From: CAIYXB01 sp038146805
Lineage (GTDB): Bacteria > Cyanobacteriota > Vampirovibrionia > LMEP-6097
Length of the DNA: 64,000 nt
Assembly: GCA_038146805.1 (NCBI GenBank)
Contig: JAYQSH010000005.1
Coordinates: forward strand, 977,517-1,041,516
Direction of reading: 5' to 3'
In this document: piece by piece, positions 61,596 to 64,000 of the stretch
Position numbering within the stretch: position 1 is the first letter of the stretch
How the letters are laid out: the number at the start of each line of letters is the position of its first letter
Translations under genes and position numbers: made by a program
The notes under the pieces: generated by a model
The model's input: the letters and a program-made list of their open reading frames with translations, nothing else
Told to the model about the DNA's origin: nothing
Database searches by the model: none

Positions 61596-62830
61596 TTAGG
61601 CTGAATGATAGGTGTTTGTAGGATTGCCTTGGGGATTTGTTGTTGTTATTGGTAATTGATTAGTCTCTTCCTTGCTTATTCTTTGAGGATTTAATTTATG
61701 CTTCAGACCATCGATATTTTGTTCACGTAGAGTGGTAATTAATTTTTGAATTGATTGACTAAAACTATTAAGCTCACTTTCAAAGTTTTCACGATCAAAA
61801 GCATTTTGCAATTCTGCAAGCTCAATGCTTTGACCAGCTAGTAAATTGTCTTCAATAATTGCAAGTACTAATTTTTCTTTTAGCTCTATAAAATTTTCAA
61901 CGCTATACCCAGAATCTGGATTTCTTGCTTCAATGGCTTTTATATCACCTCTAAAAGCCGGACCAAGTTTGTTTCTGTAATTGATTTTTCTAAACCAAGT
62001 TTGTTGATCAGATTTGAGAACTTTTCTGGATTTGTTTTTGTAAAATTCATCTAATACTTTTGCAATTCGTGAATTTCTCTCTGCTTTTTGAGGATTTTGC
62101 AAAAGCTGTTGTAGCATGATATTGATTTCCTCGAAACAACCGGTGTTTTTTTGTTTTGTTGCTTCTTGTCTAGCTTTGCGTTGAGGCTTTGATGGTAATT
62201 CATGTCTACTATGTCTTAAAATCTTAATATAGCCGCTTTCTGTTGCTTGTTATCAACTCTTTGACTTAAATCTTTGGTGCTTTTGCAAATCGTATATGCT
62301 CTTGTTTGTTGAGTAATAAAGTATTTATTAGTGACTAATTTTTTTAATAGTTTTCTTTGTCTTGATAATTACTAATGGTCATATTTAAAGTTGGAATATG
62401 TCTCTCTATATGCAAAAAATATTCTGTTTGATCTTCTGCTGACTCTGGATCTTCTTTTATACAGCAGTTTTTAGTTAAATTACCATTTGCTTTTATTTGC
62501 AAAGGTATAAAGACACCTGGTCTTGACTTCAACTAAAATATCAATACCCAAAATGGTCAAGGGTTTGGCACTGTTTTTCACCTATAAAATTTGGGTCGAT
62601 AAATTGATTAAGTAAGGGCTGATCTAAATGATAAAAACCTTCTATTAGTCCTTGGTCCATAAGTTCACAAAGCAATAAATGAGCATAAACAAGAGCTTTT
62701 TCTCCATTGAGATTTTTGAGATTTAGATTATTATAAAAAATTTCTTGCAGAAGTGCACCAAAACTTAAAGTGTGTCCTTGAGTTGTTATTTCTTCGTTAA
62801 AGGGGTGACCCATGCGCACAATTTTATTAA
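61596..62830 (-). pseudogene. PD-(D/E)XK-nuclease-like protein, copy 2, degraded and truncated by IS5
   Basis: Same protein as at 48716-50138. This copy preserves the frame that copy 1 lost (KLVLAIIEDNLLAGQSIELA) but has several other single-base losses (for example around 62040, 62240-62340 and 62525). Its first ~65 codons are missing beyond the IS5 at 62831. Fragments read RSRIAKVLDEF-type sequence, FIPLQIKANGNLTKNCC and FNEEITTQGHTLSFGALLQE. Confidence 0.85.
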
Positions 62831-63999
62831 GGATGCACTGAAAATTAAAGAATTTTCTTGTGAAGTAATAGAAATGCCTGTTTCTAGCTCTTTTAGCTAC
62901 CTAAAACTTGCTTAATTTTGATATATTCCTTATTTTCAGGGCTTTTTAGATACACTACTCCCTAAAATCATGCAAAGTATGGTTCTGGTTCTAAGATCTT
63001 TCTAACTCTATGAAGATTGTAAAGTGTAGCTAGCATGAATATTTGAGCAGAATTTTTTATAATTCCAACATAACGGTTTTCCTAAATTTAAACCATTCTT
63101 TATTGCGTTGAACGGATGTTCAACATAGGCTCTGACTGATGATAATTTTTTGTTACGTTTCTTTTTGAGAGTTTGAAAGTTTTCTTACCTCGTGCTGCTT
63201 TATCCAAGATTCCACAAAAATTCCACTTCTTCGTAACTCTCGTTTCCGTTCCTGGCTGTAGTAACCTTTGTCCGCAAGAACCGCTTTTGCATAAGCTGGA
63301 AGCAGTAGGTCAAAGATGACAGTATCAGCAACTTTAGCTGTTGTTGTAACCTTGTCAGCAATTAAGTTTGAGCCAAAATCTAAACCCATGTGAGCCTTGT
63401 AACCACGATACCAGGTTGATCCTTTTTAGTGGAACTAGCATCTTTATCAACCCATTCTTTTTTACCATTGCTTTTATTTATTGGAGCTTCAATAATAGTT
63501 GCATCAATCAAAGCACCCTTTTTGACAAAACAACCTTTGATCATTTAGATAGCGATTGACGATTTTGAACAGTTCTTCTTGTTTGTTGTTTTGTGTTAAC
63601 CAAGCTCTAAATTTACAGAGACTTGTTTCATCAGGGGACGTTTCGTCTACGCCTAGCTGCATAAATTTACGAAATGAAAGACGATCATTAATTTGTTCTT
63701 CAGTATCATAATCACTCAAGCCATAGAAGTCTTTCAGTAAAGACATACGAAACATAGTTTCAGGTCTGTAGCCTTTTCTGCCAAGATCGGAGTCCTTCCA
63801 TTACTTTAAAACCTTATTAATTCGGTACCAAGGTATAACTTTGTCTATTTCTTCAAGGAATTTAGCGGCTTTTGTTGGTTTTTGCCAGTATTTACTATGT
63901 GTCTAAGAAGGTATTTTGCATGTACTGATTTTAACATCAAACTCAATCATAGACTAGCTTTAAAGAGGAATTTATACGAAATTATTTTTCAGTGCATCC
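62831..63999 (-). mobile_element. IS5-family insertion sequence, copy 3 (1169 bp, inactivated)
   Basis: Inverted ends GGATGCACTGAAAA and TTTTCAGTGCATCC; left target TTAA at 62827-62830. The right flank lies outside the window. Confidence 0.92.
62968..63921 (-). pseudogene. IS5-family transposase, multiple frameshifts
   Basis: Homologous to 51335-52288 but broken by indels near 63783, 63535, 63428, 63190 and 63075. Recognisable blocks: FRKFMQLGVDETSPDETSLC, MGLDFGSNLIAD, AVLADKGYYSQERKRELRRS. Confidence 0.92.
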
Positions 64000-64000
64000 T

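Larger units (their letters stand above)
61254..62830. repeat. Second copy of a ~1.6-kb segment also at 48377-49960
   Basis: From TTTCCACTGACCAGCTAAT through the 232-bp repeat to the middle of the PD-(D/E)XK-like gene, the two regions are near-identical with scattered substitutions and indels. This copy is cut at 62830 by an IS5. The upstream stretch 61100-61253 holds only a short open stretch (VIGQNIKYIIAKIKNHISLK) of uncertain origin. Confidence 0.9.

Noticed and set aside
1..64000. tRNA genes, prophage or integrative element core
   Set aside because: No cloverleaf with a GGTTCGAATCC-like T arm, no integrase of the tyrosine or serine type, and no phage structural genes were recognised.

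Overview
The window is an AT-rich bacterial chromosome segment. It has a dense, ordinary housekeeping backbone (about 1-13.6 kb, 19.2-24.8 kb, 26.7-35.3 kb, 36.7-41.3 kb, 42.5-47.4 kb) broken up by an unusually heavy load of insertion sequences, MITEs and short structured repeats. The gene set points to a Gram-negative-type, non-photosynthetic relative of the cyanobacteria (Melainabacteria/Vampirovibrionia-like). It includes mreB-mreC-rsfS, F1 gamma, futalosine-route MqnA, citramalate synthase, diadenylate cyclase CdaA, an RpaA/RpaB-type OmpR regulator, the beta subunit of two-subunit GlyRS, LepB, YidC/YidD and TatC. The taxonomic placement is an inference from gene content; no 16S or marker phylogeny is available here.

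Layout. 0-13.6 kb: SPOR-like protein, SdhC-type cytochrome, DapB-like oxidoreductase, rsfS/mreC/mreB operon, DppF ATPase, a gene split by an IS5 copy, murQ, atpG, pyrimidine phosphorylase, an ArnT-like glycosyltransferase and lepB. 13.6-19.1 kb: a graveyard of nested elements (IS1-like inside a 232-bp repeat inside a dead gene, a MITE, an IS30, and an IS3 inside a second IS30). 19.2-24.8 kb: Fe-S oxidoreductase, DppB permease, glyS, yidD. 24.9-26.7 kb: IS110 element with a convincing candidate bridge RNA. 26.7-35.3 kb: nitrilase, yidC, nagZ, mqnA, nadE, lysA, cdaA. 35.3-36.6 kb: second IS30 copy. 36.7-41.3 kb: response regulator, cimA, small ORF, frameshifted tatC, TPR-like protein. 41.3-42.4 kb: an IS1-type TIR-bounded cassette made of thirteen 37-bp hairpin repeats plus a 232-bp repeat. 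42.5-47.4 kb: unknown protein, accC, exported protein, degenerate SpeD-like protein, rplM-rpsI, lone 5S rRNA. 47.5-64 kb: accessory region with a pentapeptide-repeat protein, a duplicated PD-(D/E)XK-like gene, nested IS701-like/IS5 elements and a cluster of unrecognised proteins on the minus strand. Three of those share a C-terminal module and one carries a transglutaminase-like Cys-His motif.

Genome-wide habits. Many genes have a good -35/-10 pair with an 18-nt spacer and a -10 hexamer ending only 7-10 nt before the start codon, implying (near-)leaderless mRNAs. Two housekeeping genes (rsfS, cdaA) have good Shine-Dalgarno sequences but no ATG/GTG/TTG; they seem to start at ATT and ATA. Stop codons of several genes are formed by the first bases of a hairpin repeat (TAAGACA or TGAGACA), suggesting the repeats act as portable 3' ends.
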